DNA of 64,000 nt. It comes from Streptomyces sp. ISL-1 (GTDB lineage Bacteria; Actinomycetota; Actinomycetes; Streptomycetales; Streptomycetaceae). Under the pieces are notes generated by a model. It saw only the letters and a program-made list of their open reading frames with translations. It did not search any database and was not told where the DNA came from. The stretch covers positions 62,001 to 126,000 of the forward strand of contig NZ_JAGGOI010000017.1 of the NCBI RefSeq assembly GCF_018614585.1, given 5' to 3'. Positions 8,999 through 18,269 of this stretch are shown one piece after another. Within the stretch, counting starts at the first letter, position 1. Every line of letters starts with the position of its first letter. The position numbers were made by a program, and so were the translations under genes.

Positions 8999-9661
8999 TT
9001 GCCCGCACGACACGACGTCGAGGCCGAACGCGAACTCTGGGATGCGTACGCCCAGAGCACCAAAGGTGATGTGTTCGACTCCGATCCCGTCTTCTGCTGG
9101 ACCCAGTACGCCGGACACGGGCCAGGCACGGAGCTCCTGGGCAATCCGGAGACCGCGCTGGAGATCGGGTGCGGCACGGGGCATGCTCTGGCCTTTCTCG
9201 CTCAGCAGGGCGTCAAGGTGACCGGCGTCGACCTCTCGCCCGTCATGGTCGAGCACGCCACCGAGCGCTGGGGGCCGATGGGCGCGCAGTTCGTCTGCGC
9301 CGAGGTACTCGACCACCTGCGCGCCGGCACGGAAACCTACGACGCGATCTATTCGATCTTCGGGGCCGCGTGGTTCACCGATCCGGTCAAGCTGTTCCCG
9401 CTGATCGCCGAGCGGTTGAACCCCGGTGGAGTCCTGGTCTTCTCCCAGCCACCGGCCATCCCTGGAGCCTATGGTCCGCAGGGAATGTACAAGGGGGGAT
9501 TCGCCGGCAGGGCAATGTTCACCTACCGCTACAGCTACACGCCCCGAAGGTGGTCGAGCCTGCTGGTCAAGAGTGGTTTCAGAAGTGCCGAAGCGCACGT
9601 CCTGGATGCTCCGAAGACCGGCCACATCGGAACACTGATAGTGCGCGCTGTTGCAAGTTGA
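8999..9661 (+). CDS. Class I SAM-dependent methyltransferase
   Basis: 220 aa from TTG 8999, with AGAGGA about 8 nt upstream. SAM-binding motif I is ALEIGCGTGHALAFLA, then the acidic VTGVDLSP of motif II and VCAEVLDHL. The C-terminal half has NPGGVLVFSQPP (motif III region). The N-terminus (EAERELWDAYAQ) matches a group of actinobacterial methyltransferases that sit next to small peptide genes. With the 46-aa gene just upstream it may modify that peptide; equally it could act on a small molecule. Soluble enzyme. Confidence 0.75.
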   Translation: MPARHDVEAERELWDAYAQSTKGDVFDSDPVFCWTQYAGHGPGTELLGNPETALEIGCGTGHALAFLAQQGVKVTGVDLSPVMVEHATERWGPMGAQFVCAEVLDHLRAGTETYDAIYSIFGAAWFTDPVKLFPLIAERLNPGGVLVFSQPPAIPGAYGPQGMYKGGFAGRAMFTYRYSYTPRRWSSLLVKSGFRSAEAHVLDAPKTGHIGTLIVRAVAS

Positions 9662-9915
9662 GGCTCCTTGCGCCGGGGGTGTGAAATCCGGGCCCCGGTG
9701 GACCACCAACTGGCCTTGCTGGATGCCCCTTTAAAGAACTTGGGAAAGAACTTCCCTCACCCAACCGGACTTCTCACTCGTTCAGGTGACGAAGTGGCAG
9801 ATGTGCAGGGATGGGCGGTACGGTCGCGCCATACCAACCGCATATGACGACGGCCCCCGCCGGGACTGGCATCCCGGACGAGGGCCTGTTCATCCAGGAA
9901 GAAAAAGGCTTCCCG

Positions 9916-10389
9916 ATGACTTCAACGAAGTCTAGCGCGCCCTCATGCGCGCGCAGTGAGACCGACCCGCATGCCGGAGTGATGCACGTACGGCACCGCC
10001 ACGACTCGGAGTTCGCCGTCGTCGGCAACCACCTCGCCCAGCACCGTGAGCTGTCCGCCGTCGCGATCGGCATCGGCGTCCACATCCAGTCCCTCCCGGA
10101 CGGCGCCCGCGTCAGCATCGGCAAGCTCGTCGAGCGTTTCCCGGAGGGCGAGGTCCGCATCGCCCGCGCATTGCGAGAGCTGGAGGCCGCGGGGTACCTG
10201 CAGCGGCGGCTCGGGCGGATCGCGAGCGGACGGGTCGTGACCCGTACGACGTGGTACGAGCGGCCGGGCGCCCTGCCCGTCGCCGCGGATGCCCCGTCCG
10301 TCCCCGCGGATGCCCAGCCCGTCCCCGCGGATGCCCCGGCCAAGCCCGAGCCCGCATCCGAACCCGAGCCCGCACAGCCGCCCTACTAG
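9916..10389 (+). CDS. Helix-turn-helix DNA-binding protein of the Streptomyces winged-HTH type
   Basis: 157 aa from ATG 9916; a GTG at 9979 is an alternative start. The conserved block is EFAVVGNHLAQHRELS, then VHIQSLPDGARVSIGKLVERF and EVRIARALRELEAAGYL, a winged helix in which the last helix reads DNA. The tail is a degenerate Pro/Ala repeat (PVAADAPSVPADAQPVPAD) with no predicted structure. Such proteins are abundant in Streptomyces, often near integrated elements or developmental loci. Target unknown. Confidence 0.65.
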   Translation: MTSTKSSAPSCARSETDPHAGVMHVRHRHDSEFAVVGNHLAQHRELSAVAIGIGVHIQSLPDGARVSIGKLVERFPEGEVRIARALRELEAAGYLQRRLGRIASGRVVTRTTWYERPGALPVAADAPSVPADAQPVPADAPAKPEPASEPEPAQPPY

Positions 10390-10718
10390 GGCTGAACGTC
10401 CTCTTCGGCGCGCTGATTTCTTCGCCTCTGTGATGTGCTCGGCCTCCTGCTCGTCGGGTGTGACGCCCGCCCCTGAGGGCACCGAAGGAATCCACGAGAT
10501 GTGGGCCACATCCCGGAGGGAGGTTGAGACAAGGCCGCACGGGCTGCGTATCGCCTCACAACGAAACAGCGAAGCCCGACCCGTGCCGCCCGCCTCTCCG
10601 TCACAGACCCACCCCTGCGACCGTCATTTGACGTTTTGGTGCGTATCCGCCCATGAAAGACATCGCTGGTTTGTCCGCGACAAGACATTCCACGGACGTT
10701 GGTTGAGGAGGACCGCCG
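10390..10718. other. Intergenic stretch without a supported gene
   Basis: Both strands contain only GC-biased open frames. A minus-strand frame starting near 10509 (MAHISWIPSVPSGAGV) looks protein-like for about 40 codons but then continues as Gly/Arg repeats opposite the HTH gene. The 3' end carries the promoter and GAGGAGG site of the next gene. Possibly decayed sequence. Confidence 0.4.
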
Positions 10719-11834
10719 GTGGGATTCAACGACACCGAACCTCAGCGAGCTCACAGTCCAGGTTCTGATCTCGCGCAAGAGATACGGGACTCCTTCCAGG
10801 TCGTGCTGGACGCCTTGGACGCCGCACGCGCCGACCTCTACGCGATTGACGAGCAGCAGGGCCGGCCCGAAGCCCCGCCGCCGTCCTGGCAACAACCCAG
10901 CGAACAGACCAGGGACGCAGGCGTCACTCATCCGCCCCCGTCTGTGTCCTTGCCCCCGGCTCCGCCCCTACCCCGACGGACACAGCCTGTGGCGCCTGGG
11001 CCAGAGTGCCTGGGTCTGGATCCTCCGCTCGCCGTCGAGCCTTATGCGGTGGAGCCGCTGAAGACCGGTGGCGTACGGCAGGTCGACGCTCCGGAGGATG
11101 TCGTGGTGGAGCCGCTGTGGTTGCGCGCCACGCATCTGGAGCCTGTTCCGCCCCCGTCGTTGGGAACGCCACCCCCGGCGGGAAGACCGCCGATGGCGAG
11201 TGGCGCAGGCCCGACGTACGTCGCACCGCCGCTGACCTGTCCTCCCCCGCAGGAGGGCGCGCGCGGCCGGTCCGGCCCGCGCCCGTACACCAACCGGTCG
11301 GCTGCCCCCGGGCGCTCGGCTCCGCCCTCGGACCAACTCCTCGCCCCGTCCTCGGAGTCGCCACCGCCATCACCCCCCGTCCGGACGCACGCGAGGAACA
11401 GAAGCCGAGGATGGCGGCGCTTCGCCGACCGACGGGACACTCGTGTCGCCGGAGTCTTCGGACTGGGTGCCGTGAGCGGACTGATCCTCGCATCTTCGCT
11501 GCTGGGCATCGACAACCCCGGACCGGCGGTCCCGTCCGCGCCGTCCGAGCAACTGGACCGGCCGCCCGCGCCCGACAACCCCGCTCCCAGGCTCCCCGAG
11601 ATCCCGGGCACGGGCGTACTGCGCCAGGGCGACAGCGGCCATGGGGTATACGAGCTGCAGGTCCGTCTGCTCCAGGTCCCGAACGTGTACGACGGCGGCG
11701 CGATCGATGGTCGCTACGACAAGGAGGTCCGAGCGGCTGTGGCCAGATTCCAGCAGTGGTACGGCGTCCGCGGTGACGAGACGGGCGTCTACGGCGACAA
11801 CACGCGCCTCGCCCTCATGTTGCGTACCAAGTAG
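10719..11834 (+). CDS. Membrane protein with C-terminal peptidoglycan-binding domain
   Basis: 371 aa from GTG 10719; GAGGAGG lies about 8 nt upstream. Residues 1-55 contain a short helical region (EIRDSFQVVLDALDAARADL); 56-240 are Pro-rich and disordered. A membrane helix follows (about 245-263, VFGLGAVSGLILASSLLG), then a Pro-rich spacer. The last 72 residues match peptidoglycan-binding domain 1 (VLRQGDSGHGVYELQVRLL, AIDGRYDKEVRAAVARFQQ, GDNTRLALML). Expected topology is cytosolic N-terminus with the wall-binding domain outside. Similar proteins occur in Streptomyces as companions of HTH regulators; role unknown. Confidence 0.7.
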   Translation: MGFNDTEPQRAHSPGSDLAQEIRDSFQVVLDALDAARADLYAIDEQQGRPEAPPPSWQQPSEQTRDAGVTHPPPSVSLPPAPPLPRRTQPVAPGPECLGLDPPLAVEPYAVEPLKTGGVRQVDAPEDVVVEPLWLRATHLEPVPPPSLGTPPPAGRPPMASGAGPTYVAPPLTCPPPQEGARGRSGPRPYTNRSAAPGRSAPPSDQLLAPSSESPPPSPPVRTHARNRSRGWRRFADRRDTRVAGVFGLGAVSGLILASSLLGIDNPGPAVPSAPSEQLDRPPAPDNPAPRLPEIPGTGVLRQGDSGHGVYELQVRLLQVPNVYDGGAIDGRYDKEVRAAVARFQQWYGVRGDETGVYGDNTRLALMLRTK

Positions 11835-12317
11835 CAGGACTCGGTCAGGTTGGCGTGGGTCTGGGCGGCTGTCTGATTCAACCGGTACCACCGTGCACGT
11901 CGACGGTGGAGGAACCATCGCCTGACACGGGACTCGCCTGGAGTGCGGGCGTGCCGTCGGACAGCGGGGCGGCCTCGAGGAGACCGTATGCGGTACGGCG
12001 GCACGGTCTGCCCCGCTGCCTCCGCCGGTCAGTCCTGCCCGTCTGCTGCCGCCGCGGATTGCGCTGCGGAAGCGGCCGTCCTTCTGGCGCTTCGCGAGAG
12101 TGGGAACGAGGGAGCGGCGGCAGGTGAGCTTGTCGTTGAGGTAGGTCTCGATCTCGGCGTGATGTCCTTGCGTTTTCGACCCGCTTCTCCAGCCGGGCGA
12201 TGGAGCAGGGATCAACCGCCGTCACCACCTGCGACAACCCAACGAAAAGCTCAGTAACTCGATGGTGGGTGTGCTGGTTTCTCAGCGGTGCCGGCGGCGG
12301 CGTGCCACGGCAGTGGC
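11835..12317. other. 483-bp gap, probably decayed sequence
   Basis: No frame has both a credible start and protein-like composition. The minus strand near 12090-12170 reads HHAEIETYLNDKLTCRRSL, which looks like a gene remnant, but stops or composition break it on both sides. Taken with the IS remnant at 12.9 kb, this part of the chromosome appears to be losing genes. Confidence 0.4.
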
Positions 12318-12824
12318 ATGCTCCTCGCCATGTATGAAGATCCGCAGGACAAGACAACGCCGGGGTTGTGGGGGCGCATCGCGTGTGCCTGGGCGATTGC
12401 TTTCGCCGTGCTTCATTTTTACTGGGCGCTGGGCGGCGACTGGGGCCTCAGCGTCTCGGCGGGGCCCCTGGCCGAGGAACGCCCTGGGTGGTTCGTGGCG
12501 GTGGGCTTGTGGGGCGTGGGATTGCTATGCCTTGTCGGCGGTGTGCTGGGATGGCTTCTCGCCAGGCCGCAGCCTCGTGGCCTGGCAGGACGGGTGGTCA
12601 AGGCCCTGGGGTGGGGGGCCTGCGCTGTGCTGCTGGTGCGCGGCATCGCCGTCGAGGTGCTGCTGCTGAGCGACACTGCGGGCCAGGAGATAGACGTAAG
12701 CCCGGAACAGCGGCTGTGGACGCTGCTGTTGTGGAATCCCTGGTTCCTGGTCGGTGGTCTGGCCTTCGGTTTAGCCGCACGGGGGGCCGGAAGAGCGAAG
12801 GGCGCGAGTAGCGGCACTGCCTGA
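12318..12824 (+). CDS. DUF3995-type membrane protein with a TTA codon
   Basis: 168 aa from ATG 12318 (ATG 12330 is the alternative; neither has a strong ribosome site). Four hydrophobic segments with the family signature VLHFYWALGGDWGLS in the first, then FVAVGLWGVGLLCLVGGVLG, ACAVLLVRGIAVEVLLL and a final WFLVGGLAFGLAARG. Function of DUF3995 is unknown. The Leu codon at 12771-12773 is TTA, so expression should depend on the bldA tRNA. Confidence 0.7.
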   Translation: MLLAMYEDPQDKTTPGLWGRIACAWAIAFAVLHFYWALGGDWGLSVSAGPLAEERPGWFVAVGLWGVGLLCLVGGVLGWLLARPQPRGLAGRVVKALGWGACAVLLVRGIAVEVLLLSDTAGQEIDVSPEQRLWTLLLWNPWFLVGGLAFGLAARGAGRAKGASSGTA

Positions 12825-12869
12825 CAGTGCGTCGGGGAATGCGGAGAAGAGGGTGCCCAAGATCGTTCT

Positions 12870-13034
12870 GTGACGAATGAACTGGACACCCTGCTGACGG
12901 CACTGTACGTGAAGGTCGATGACGAGCTGGAGGTGGAGCGATGGATGGGCTGCCCGCCGCAGTTGAGCGACGCGGAGCTGGTCACGCTCGCCGTGGCCCA
13001 GGCACTGCTCGGCTTCCGTTTCGGCTGTGCTGGG
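12870..13034 (+). pseudogene. N-terminal remnant of a transposase (IS982-like)
   Basis: Starts MTNELDTLLTALYVKVDDEL and continues PPQLSDAELVTLAVAQALLGF, which is the conserved beginning of a common Streptomyces transposase group (IS982-like as I recall it). After LLGF the similarity stops: the expected SEARWLRFA helix and the whole catalytic domain are missing and a stop follows at 13092-13094. No inverted repeats found. Dead fragment. Confidence 0.65.
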
Positions 13035-13120
13035 AGGAATCCAGCGGAATCAGTAAGCTCTCTGGCGCTCAGTGACAGGCATGTTGGGCGGTAGCCCAAC
13101 GGCGAGCGGTGGGGGACGCC

Positions 13121-13300
13121 ATGGTTGATGCAGTTGTTCCGATACTTCTGGTGCTTGGGATCGCCGCATGGTTGTTCCTGCGTGAATCAAACAAAACCTC
13201 GGTTCAGTCACTCGATGGCTCAGGGTGCGGCTGCATCCTCGGGTTCGTGCTGCTGATCTTTGTGGCGTTGATGTTCGTCGGCGCAAAGTACGGCGGTTGA
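13121..13300 (+). CDS. Small two-helix membrane protein
   Basis: 59 aa from ATG 13121, preceded by a GGTGGGGGA site. Two hydrophobic helices (about residues 3-17, AVVPILLVLGIAAWLF, and 36-53, CILGFVLLIFVALMFVG) are separated by a polar loop with a GSGCGC motif. No family recognised. The good ribosome site and clean hydrophobic pattern support a real gene, possibly left in place when the neighbouring insertion sequence decayed. Confidence 0.5.
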   Translation: MVDAVVPILLVLGIAAWLFLRESNKTSVQSLDGSGCGCILGFVLLIFVALMFVGAKYGG

Positions 13301-13479
13301 CCGACGGTATTGCCCCGCCGCCCCGTCCTCCGATGGACGCGTCCCAGGGTGAGCAAGGTGCTCTCAGACATTGCGCCCGTGTACGACCTGGTGAAAGCCG
13401 GCGGTCGAGGCGCTGCTCAGCAAAATCGGCGAAGCCCGGCCGTAGCCTCGGAGCAAGCAGCACGAGGAGAGGACAGTCC

Positions 13480-14346
13480 ATGCCCCCAGTCATCGCCGTC
13501 ACCGGAGCAAGTGGCCGCGTCGGGGGGCGGGTTGCCCGTCGGCTTGTCGGGGCCGGGGCCGCCGTTCGGCTGCTCGGGCGGGATCCGGGGCGGCTGCCCG
13601 CGCCGGCGGGGGCCGACATCGCGCCCGCCGCCGATTACCGGGACGGGGAGGCGATGCGGCGGGCCCTCGACGGGGCGCAGACGCTGTTTCTCGTCTCCGC
13701 GCACGAGGCGCGCGAACGGGTGCGGGTGCACACCAGCGCTGTCGACGCCGCCGTCGCGGCGGGGATCGAGCGCATCGTGTACGTGTCCTTCCTCGGCGCC
13801 GCGCCCGACGCGACGTTCACGTACGCCCGCGACCACTGGCACACCGAGGAGTACATCCGGGGCACGGGGCCGGCGTACACCTTCCTGCGGGACAGCTTCT
13901 ATCTGGCCGAGCTGCCGGCGATGGCCGGGGCGGACGGGGTGATCCGCGGGCCCGCGGGCGAGGGGCGGGTGGCCGCCGTCGCGCACGAGGACATCGCGGA
14001 CGTGGCCGCTGCCGTGCTGCTGGGCGATGGGCACGACGGGGCGACGTACGACGTCACCGGGCCCGTCGCGCTCTCCCTCGCCGAGGTGGCCGGGGAACTG
14101 AGCCGGGTCACCGGGCGCACGGTCACCTATGTGCCCGAGACGCGCGAGGAGGCGTACGCCTCACGGGCCCACTACGGCGTCGAGGACTGGGAGGTCACCG
14201 GCTGGGTGTCCTCGTACGAGGCGATCGCCGCCGGGGAGATGGCCACCGTCTCCGATGCCGTACCGCGGTTGACCGGGCACCCGGCGAAGACCTTCGCCGG
14301 GTATTTGATGGACAACCCGGACAGCTACGGGCACCTCTTGCCCTGA
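13480..14346 (+). CDS. NAD(P)-binding NmrA-like / atypical SDR reductase
   Basis: 288 aa from ATG 13480 with GAGGAGAGGA upstream. The nucleotide-binding motif [16 protein letters not shown] is at the N-terminus, followed by [12 protein letters not shown], which favours [34 protein letters not shown] and [13 protein letters not shown] are typical of the NmrA/QOR2-like atypical short-chain group. These enzymes reduce quinones or sense NADP; the substrate is unknown. The gene is convergent with hutI and their 3' ends overlap by 22 bp. Confidence 0.85.
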   Translation: MPPVIAVTGASGRVGGRVARRLVGAGAAVRLLGRDPGRLPAPAGADIAPAADYRDGEAMRRALDGAQTLFLVSAHEARERVRVHTSAVDAAVAAGIERIVYVSFLGAAPDATFTYARDHWHTEEYIRGTGPAYTFLRDSFYLAELPAMAGADGVIRGPAGEGRVAAVAHEDIADVAAAVLLGDGHDGATYDVTGPVALSLAEVAGELSRVTGRTVTYVPETREEAYASRAHYGVEDWEVTGWVSSYEAIAAGEMATVSDAVPRLTGHPAKTFAGYLMDNPDSYGHLLP

Positions 14347-15497
14347 CGCCATACGTCCGAGACGAGCGGGACGCCCGGCCGGTAGGCGAGGTGGACATGG
14401 CTCGGGGCGTCGAGCAGCACGAGGTCGGCGCGGGCGCCGGGGGTGATGCGGCCGATGTCCGTACGGCGCAGCGCCCGCGCCCCGCCGGCCGTCGCGGACC
14501 AGATGGCTTCGTCCGGGGTCATCTTCATGTCCCGTACGGCGAGGGCGATGCAGAACGGGACGGAGGACGTGAACGACGAGCCCGGGTTGCAGTCCGTGGA
14601 CAGCGCGACGGTCACGCCGGCGTCGAGCAGGCGGCGGGCGTCCGGCCATTCGGCGCGGGTGGAGAACTCCGCGCCGGGCAGCAGCGTGGCGACGGTCTCG
14701 CTGCTCGCGAGGGCGTCGACGTCCGCGTCGGTGAGGTGCGTGCAGTGGTCGGCGGAGGCGGCGTCGAGCTCGACGGCGAGCTGCACGCCGGGGCCGTAGC
14801 TCAGCTGGTTGGCGTGCACACGGGGGTGCAGGCCCTTCGCCTTGCCGGCGGTGAGGATCGCGCGGGCCTGGTCGCCGTCGAAGGCCCCCTTCTCGCAGAA
14901 GACGTCGACCCAACGGGCGTACGGAGCACAGGCGTCGAGCATCTCGCCGGTGACGAGGGCGACGTAGGCGGCGGGGTCGTCGGCGTAGTCGGGCGGGACG
15001 ATGTGCGCGCCGAGGTAGGTGATCTCGTCGGTGTGCCTCGCAGCGATCCGCAGGGCGCGGGCCTCGTCCTCGACGGTGAGCCCGTAGCCGGACTTGGTCT
15101 CGAAAGTGGTGGTGCCCTGGCGCAGCGCCTCGCGGAGGTAGTGCGTGAGGTTCGCTTCGAGCGCTTCGTCAGAGGCCGCGCGAGTGGCGGCGACGGTGGT
15201 GCGGATGCCGCCGGCGGTATAGGCGCGGCCGGACATCCGGGCGTTGAACTCCTGGGTGCGGTCGCCGGCGAAGAGGAGGTGGGAGTGGGAATCGACGAAG
15301 CCGGGGATGACGGCGCGGCCGGCGGCGTCGACGGCCTCATCGGCTGCCGGGGCGTCGGCGTTGGGTCCGACCCATGCGATGCGGTCGCCGTCGATGACTA
15401 CGGCGGCGTCCTGGAGGAGGCCGATGGGGGTTCCGTCGCCGAGGGCGGGGTCGTTGGTGACGAGGCTGCCGATGTTGGTGATGACGGTGGTGGTCAT
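14325..15497 (-). CDS. hutI: Imidazolonepropionase HutI
   Basis: 390 aa from ATG 15497 with a GAGAGGAA site. Amidohydrolase-superfamily enzyme of histidine catabolism that opens 4-imidazolone-5-propionate to N-formimino-L-glutamate. Visible: metal site [13 protein letters not shown], substrate region [75 protein letters not shown] and the C-terminal [13 protein letters not shown]. Full family length. It follows hutF in the same direction with an 10-bp gap and is the last gene of the hutU - amidohydrolase - hutF - hutI operon. Confidence 0.93.
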   Translation of the reverse strand: MTTTVITNIGSLVTNDPALGDGTPIGLLQDAAVVIDGDRIAWVGPNADAPAADEAVDAAGRAVIPGFVDSHSHLLFAGDRTQEFNARMSGRAYTAGGIRTTVAATRAASDEALEANLTHYLREALRQGTTTFETKSGYGLTVEDEARALRIAARHTDEITYLGAHIVPPDYADDPAAYVALVTGEMLDACAPYARWVDVFCEKGAFDGDQARAILTAGKAKGLHPRVHANQLSYGPGVQLAVELDAASADHCTHLTDADVDALASSETVATLLPGAEFSTRAEWPDARRLLDAGVTVALSTDCNPGSSFTSSVPFCIALAVRDMKMTPDEAIWSATAGGARALRRTDIGRITPGARADLVLLDAPSHVHLAYRPGVPLVSDVWRQGKRCP

Positions 15498-15507
15498 GGG
15501 TTCCTCT

Positions 15508-16857
15508 CTAGCCGCGCAGCGCTGCGATGGACGAGGCGAGGGCCGCCGGGACGTCCGGGACCAGGACGTGCGAACCGTCCCGCACCACCTGGCGGCCCGC
15601 CACGACCGTGTGGCGCACATCCGCCGCCGTCGCCGCGAAGATCGCCGTCTCGACCGCCAGGCGCTGCACCGGACCCGCCGTGCGGACCGAGTCCAGGGCC
15701 ACCGTCGTGAAGTCCGCCAGCATGCCCGGCTCGAGGCGGCCCGCTTCGTGCCATCCCAGTGCGGCGTGGCCGTCTTCGGTCGCGGCCCGCAGCAGGGCCG
15801 CGGCCGTCCAGTGGCCGCGCGTCCGGGTGCGCAGGCGTTCGTTCAGTTCCATCGCGCGCGCCTCCTCCAGCAGGTCGATCACAGCATGGCTGTCGCTGCC
15901 GAGCGACAGCGGTGAGCCGGCCCCCTGCAGCGCCGCCGCCGGGCCGATGCCGTCCGCCAGGTCGCGTTCCGTCGTCGGGCACATGCACGTGCCCGACGAC
16001 GTCCCGCCCAGCAGCGCGACGTCCTCGTTCGTCAGATGCGTGTTGTGGACGCCCGTCGTCCGCGGGCCCAGTACGCCGTGGTCGGCGAGCAGTCGCGTCG
16101 GGGTGCACCCGTGCGCGGCGAGGCACGCCTCGTTCTCCGCCGTCTGCTCGGAGAGGTGGACATGGAGCGGGGCCCGGCGCTCCTGTGCCCACTGAGCCAC
16201 CGTGCTCAGCTGCCCGGCCGGGACCGCGCGTACCGAATGGATCGCCGCGCCGATCAGCGCATGGTCGCCGCCCTTCAGCGCGGAGGCCCGTTCGGCCCAC
16301 GCCTCTGCCGTGCCGTCGGAGAAGCGCAACTGGAGCTTGGTCGGCGCCTCGCCACTGTGCTTATTCCTGATGGCGGACGACAGATACGCCGTGTCCAGCA
16401 GCGTGATCCGGATCCCCGCATCCGCCGCCGCCGCGATCAGTGCCTCGCCCATCGCGTTCGGGTCGCGGTACGCGGCCCCGCCCGGCGCGTGGTGCAGATA
16501 GTGGAACTCGCCGACCGCCGTGATCCCGGCCAGCGCCATCTCCGCGTACACCGCCCGGGCGAGCGAGAAGTACGTTTCCGGTGTCAGCCGCGACGCGACC
16601 TGGTACATCACCTCGCGCCAGGTCCAGAAGGTCCCGGCGCCCACCTGCACCGTGCCCCGCAGGGCGCGGTGGAAGGCGTGCGAGTGTGCGTTCGCGAGGC
16701 CCGGGATCGTCAGGCCGCGCAGCACTACGGCGCCCGGCGGCGGGGCTTCGGCCCCCTTGCGTACGGCGGTGATCCGGCCGTCCGCCACCTCGAGCGCCAC
16801 GCCCGGCTCGACGTTCGTTTCCAGCCAGGCGTGTTCCGCCCAGTACGTCAACTGCAC
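15508..16857 (-). CDS. hutF: Formimidoylglutamate deiminase HutF
   Basis: 449 aa from GTG 16857, which lies inside the end of the upstream gene (10-bp overlap), indicating translational coupling. Hydrolyses N-formimino-L-glutamate to N-formyl-L-glutamate and ammonia. Visible: [19 protein letters not shown] at the start, metal site [75 protein letters not shown] and [17 protein letters not shown]. These fit HutF rather than a generic deaminase. Its product needs a deformylase; see the neighbouring M20 enzyme. Confidence 0.92.
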   Translation of the reverse strand: MQLTYWAEHAWLETNVEPGVALEVADGRITAVRKGAEAPPPGAVVLRGLTIPGLANAHSHAFHRALRGTVQVGAGTFWTWREVMYQVASRLTPETYFSLARAVYAEMALAGITAVGEFHYLHHAPGGAAYRDPNAMGEALIAAAADAGIRITLLDTAYLSSAIRNKHSGEAPTKLQLRFSDGTAEAWAERASALKGGDHALIGAAIHSVRAVPAGQLSTVAQWAQERRAPLHVHLSEQTAENEACLAAHGCTPTRLLADHGVLGPRTTGVHNTHLTNEDVALLGGTSSGTCMCPTTERDLADGIGPAAALQGAGSPLSLGSDSHAVIDLLEEARAMELNERLRTRTRGHWTAAALLRAATEDGHAALGWHEAGRLEPGMLADFTTVALDSVRTAGPVQRLAVETAIFAATAADVRHTVVAGRQVVRDGSHVLVPDVPAALASSIAALRG

Positions 16858-18269
16858 GCCAGGCCCTCCAGTACGTCGGCGAGTGCGAGCACCCCGGCCA
16901 CACAGTCGTCCTCGGCGGCGAACTCCGCCGGGGAGTGCGAGACGCCCGTGGGGTTCCGTACGAACAGCATGGCCGTCGGGATGGAACCGGACAAAATACC
17001 CGCGTCGTGGCCCGCGCCCGTGCCGAGCACCGGAACCGTGCCGCCCAGGATCTTGTTCAGCTCGTCGCGCAGGGCGTGCTCGAATTCGATCACGGGGGTG
17101 AAGGACTCCCGTACGACCGTCAGGTCCACCCCGTGCCGGTCGGCGTACTCGCGCGCGGATCTTTCGATGCCGGCCGTCACCGTGTCGAGCGTGGCCTGGT
17201 CGGGAGCGCGGGAGTCCAGCCAGCCGCGCACCAGCGAGGGAATCGCGTTGACGGCGTTCGGCTCGACGGCGATCTTGCCGAACGTGGCGACCGCGCCCGC
17301 GAGTTCCGCCTCGCGGCGCGCGGCGAGGACCGTCTGCGCGTACGTCAGCATCGGGTCGCGGCGGTCGACGAGCCGCGTGGTGCCGGCGTGGTTGGCCTCG
17401 CCGTGGAAGTCGAACCGCCAGCGGCCGTGCGGCCAGATCGCGGACGCGATGCCGACCCGGTCGCCGGACAGGTCGAGGGCACGGCCCTGCTCGACGTGGA
17501 GCTCGACGAACGCGCCGATACGGGCGAGCCGTTCGGGGTCGGGACCGATGGTGGACGGGTCGTATCCGGCCGCCTCCATGGCCTGCGGGAGCGACACCCC
17601 GTCGCCGTCGCGGAGCCCGTACGCCGCTTCGCGCGTCAGCTGTCCGGCCGCGAGTCGCGAGCCGACGCAGGCGAGGCCGAAGCGGGCGCCCTCCTCGTCA
17701 CCGAAGTTGGTGATGGCGAGGGGCCGGGTGAACTCCGCTCCCCTGCGGCGGAGTTCATCGAGCGCGGCGAAGGAGGAGACGACGCCGAGGGGGCCGTCGA
17801 ACGCGCCGCCGTCGGGGACGGAGTCGAGGTGCGAGCCGGTGACGACGGCGCCGGGGGCGGTGGGGTCGCCGAGCCAGGCCCACTGGTTGCCGTTGCGGTC
17901 GGTCTCGTAGGTGAGGCCGCGGGTTTCTGCCTGGGCCCGGAACCAGGCGCGGCAGTCGGTGTCGGCGGCGGTCCAGGCGTAGCGGCGGTAGCCGCGGGTT
18001 TCCGGGTTGCGGCCGATGGGGGCGAGGTCCGCCCACATCTGGTGGAAGGACTCCCCGGCCCTGTCCCTTCCCACTGTTTCACCGTGCGGCTCCGCCGCGT
18101 GGGGGCTCCGCGCCGGACCCTCCCCCTCCGCCCCGCGGGCGTGCGGGGACCCCCGCTCCTCAAACGCCGGAGGGGTTGATTCCGCCCGCCCGCCGCCCGT
18201 GGGGGCAGCCTCGCCCGGGGCCCGGTGCTCCGGCGCCGGGCCGGCCGGGTTGGCGTCGGCCGACGTCAC
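16848..18269 (-). CDS. M20-family amidohydrolase (allantoate/N-carbamoyl-amino-acid hydrolase type) in the hut operon
   Basis: 473 aa from GTG 18269, overlapping the hutU stop by 4 nt. The enzymatic part begins near residue 70 ([14 protein letters not shown]). Motifs: [20 protein letters not shown] (metal His and bridging Asp), [11 protein letters not shown] (Glu pair), [35 protein letters not shown] and [12 protein letters not shown]. These are the AllC/HyuC-type dimetal hydrolases. In this operon the expected next reaction is N-formylglutamate to glutamate plus formate (HutG), and no HutG is present, so this enzyme probably does it; that is inference. Residues about 24-65 derive from an inserted repeat. 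Confidence 0.85.
   Translation of the reverse strand: MTSADANPAGPAPEHRAPGEAAPTGGGRAESTPPAFEERGSPHARGAEGEGPARSPHAAEPHGETVGRDRAGESFHQMWADLAPIGRNPETRGYRRYAWTAADTDCRAWFRAQAETRGLTYETDRNGNQWAWLGDPTAPGAVVTGSHLDSVPDGGAFDGPLGVVSSFAALDELRRRGAEFTRPLAITNFGDEEGARFGLACVGSRLAAGQLTREAAYGLRDGDGVSLPQAMEAAGYDPSTIGPDPERLARIGAFVELHVEQGRALDLSGDRVGIASAIWPHGRWRFDFHGEANHAGTTRLVDRRDPMLTYAQTVLAARREAELAGAVATFGKIAVEPNAVNAIPSLVRGWLDSRAPDQATLDTVTAGIERSAREYADRHGVDLTVVRESFTPVIEFEHALRDELNKILGGTVPVLGTGAGHDAGILSGSIPTAMLFVRNPTGVSHSPAEFAAEDDCVAGVLALADVLEGLACS
18065..18183. repeat. Streptomyces-type extragenic palindromic repeat inserted in frame in a coding region
   Basis: Contains GCTCCTCAAACGCCGGAGGG next to GC-rich palindromic arms, a signature I recognise from repeats normally found between Streptomyces genes. 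Here it lies inside the first 70 codons of the M20 gene and is translated as [15 protein letters not shown] and following residues without breaking the frame. Confidence 0.7.

Noticed and set aside
9943-10509. Minus-strand 188-codon frame starting MAHISWIPSV
   Set aside because: Only the first 40 codons look protein-like; the rest is Gly/Arg repeat opposite the HTH gene.
12870-13094. Intact insertion sequence
   Set aside because: Only the first about 50 residues of a transposase and no terminal inverted repeats seen.
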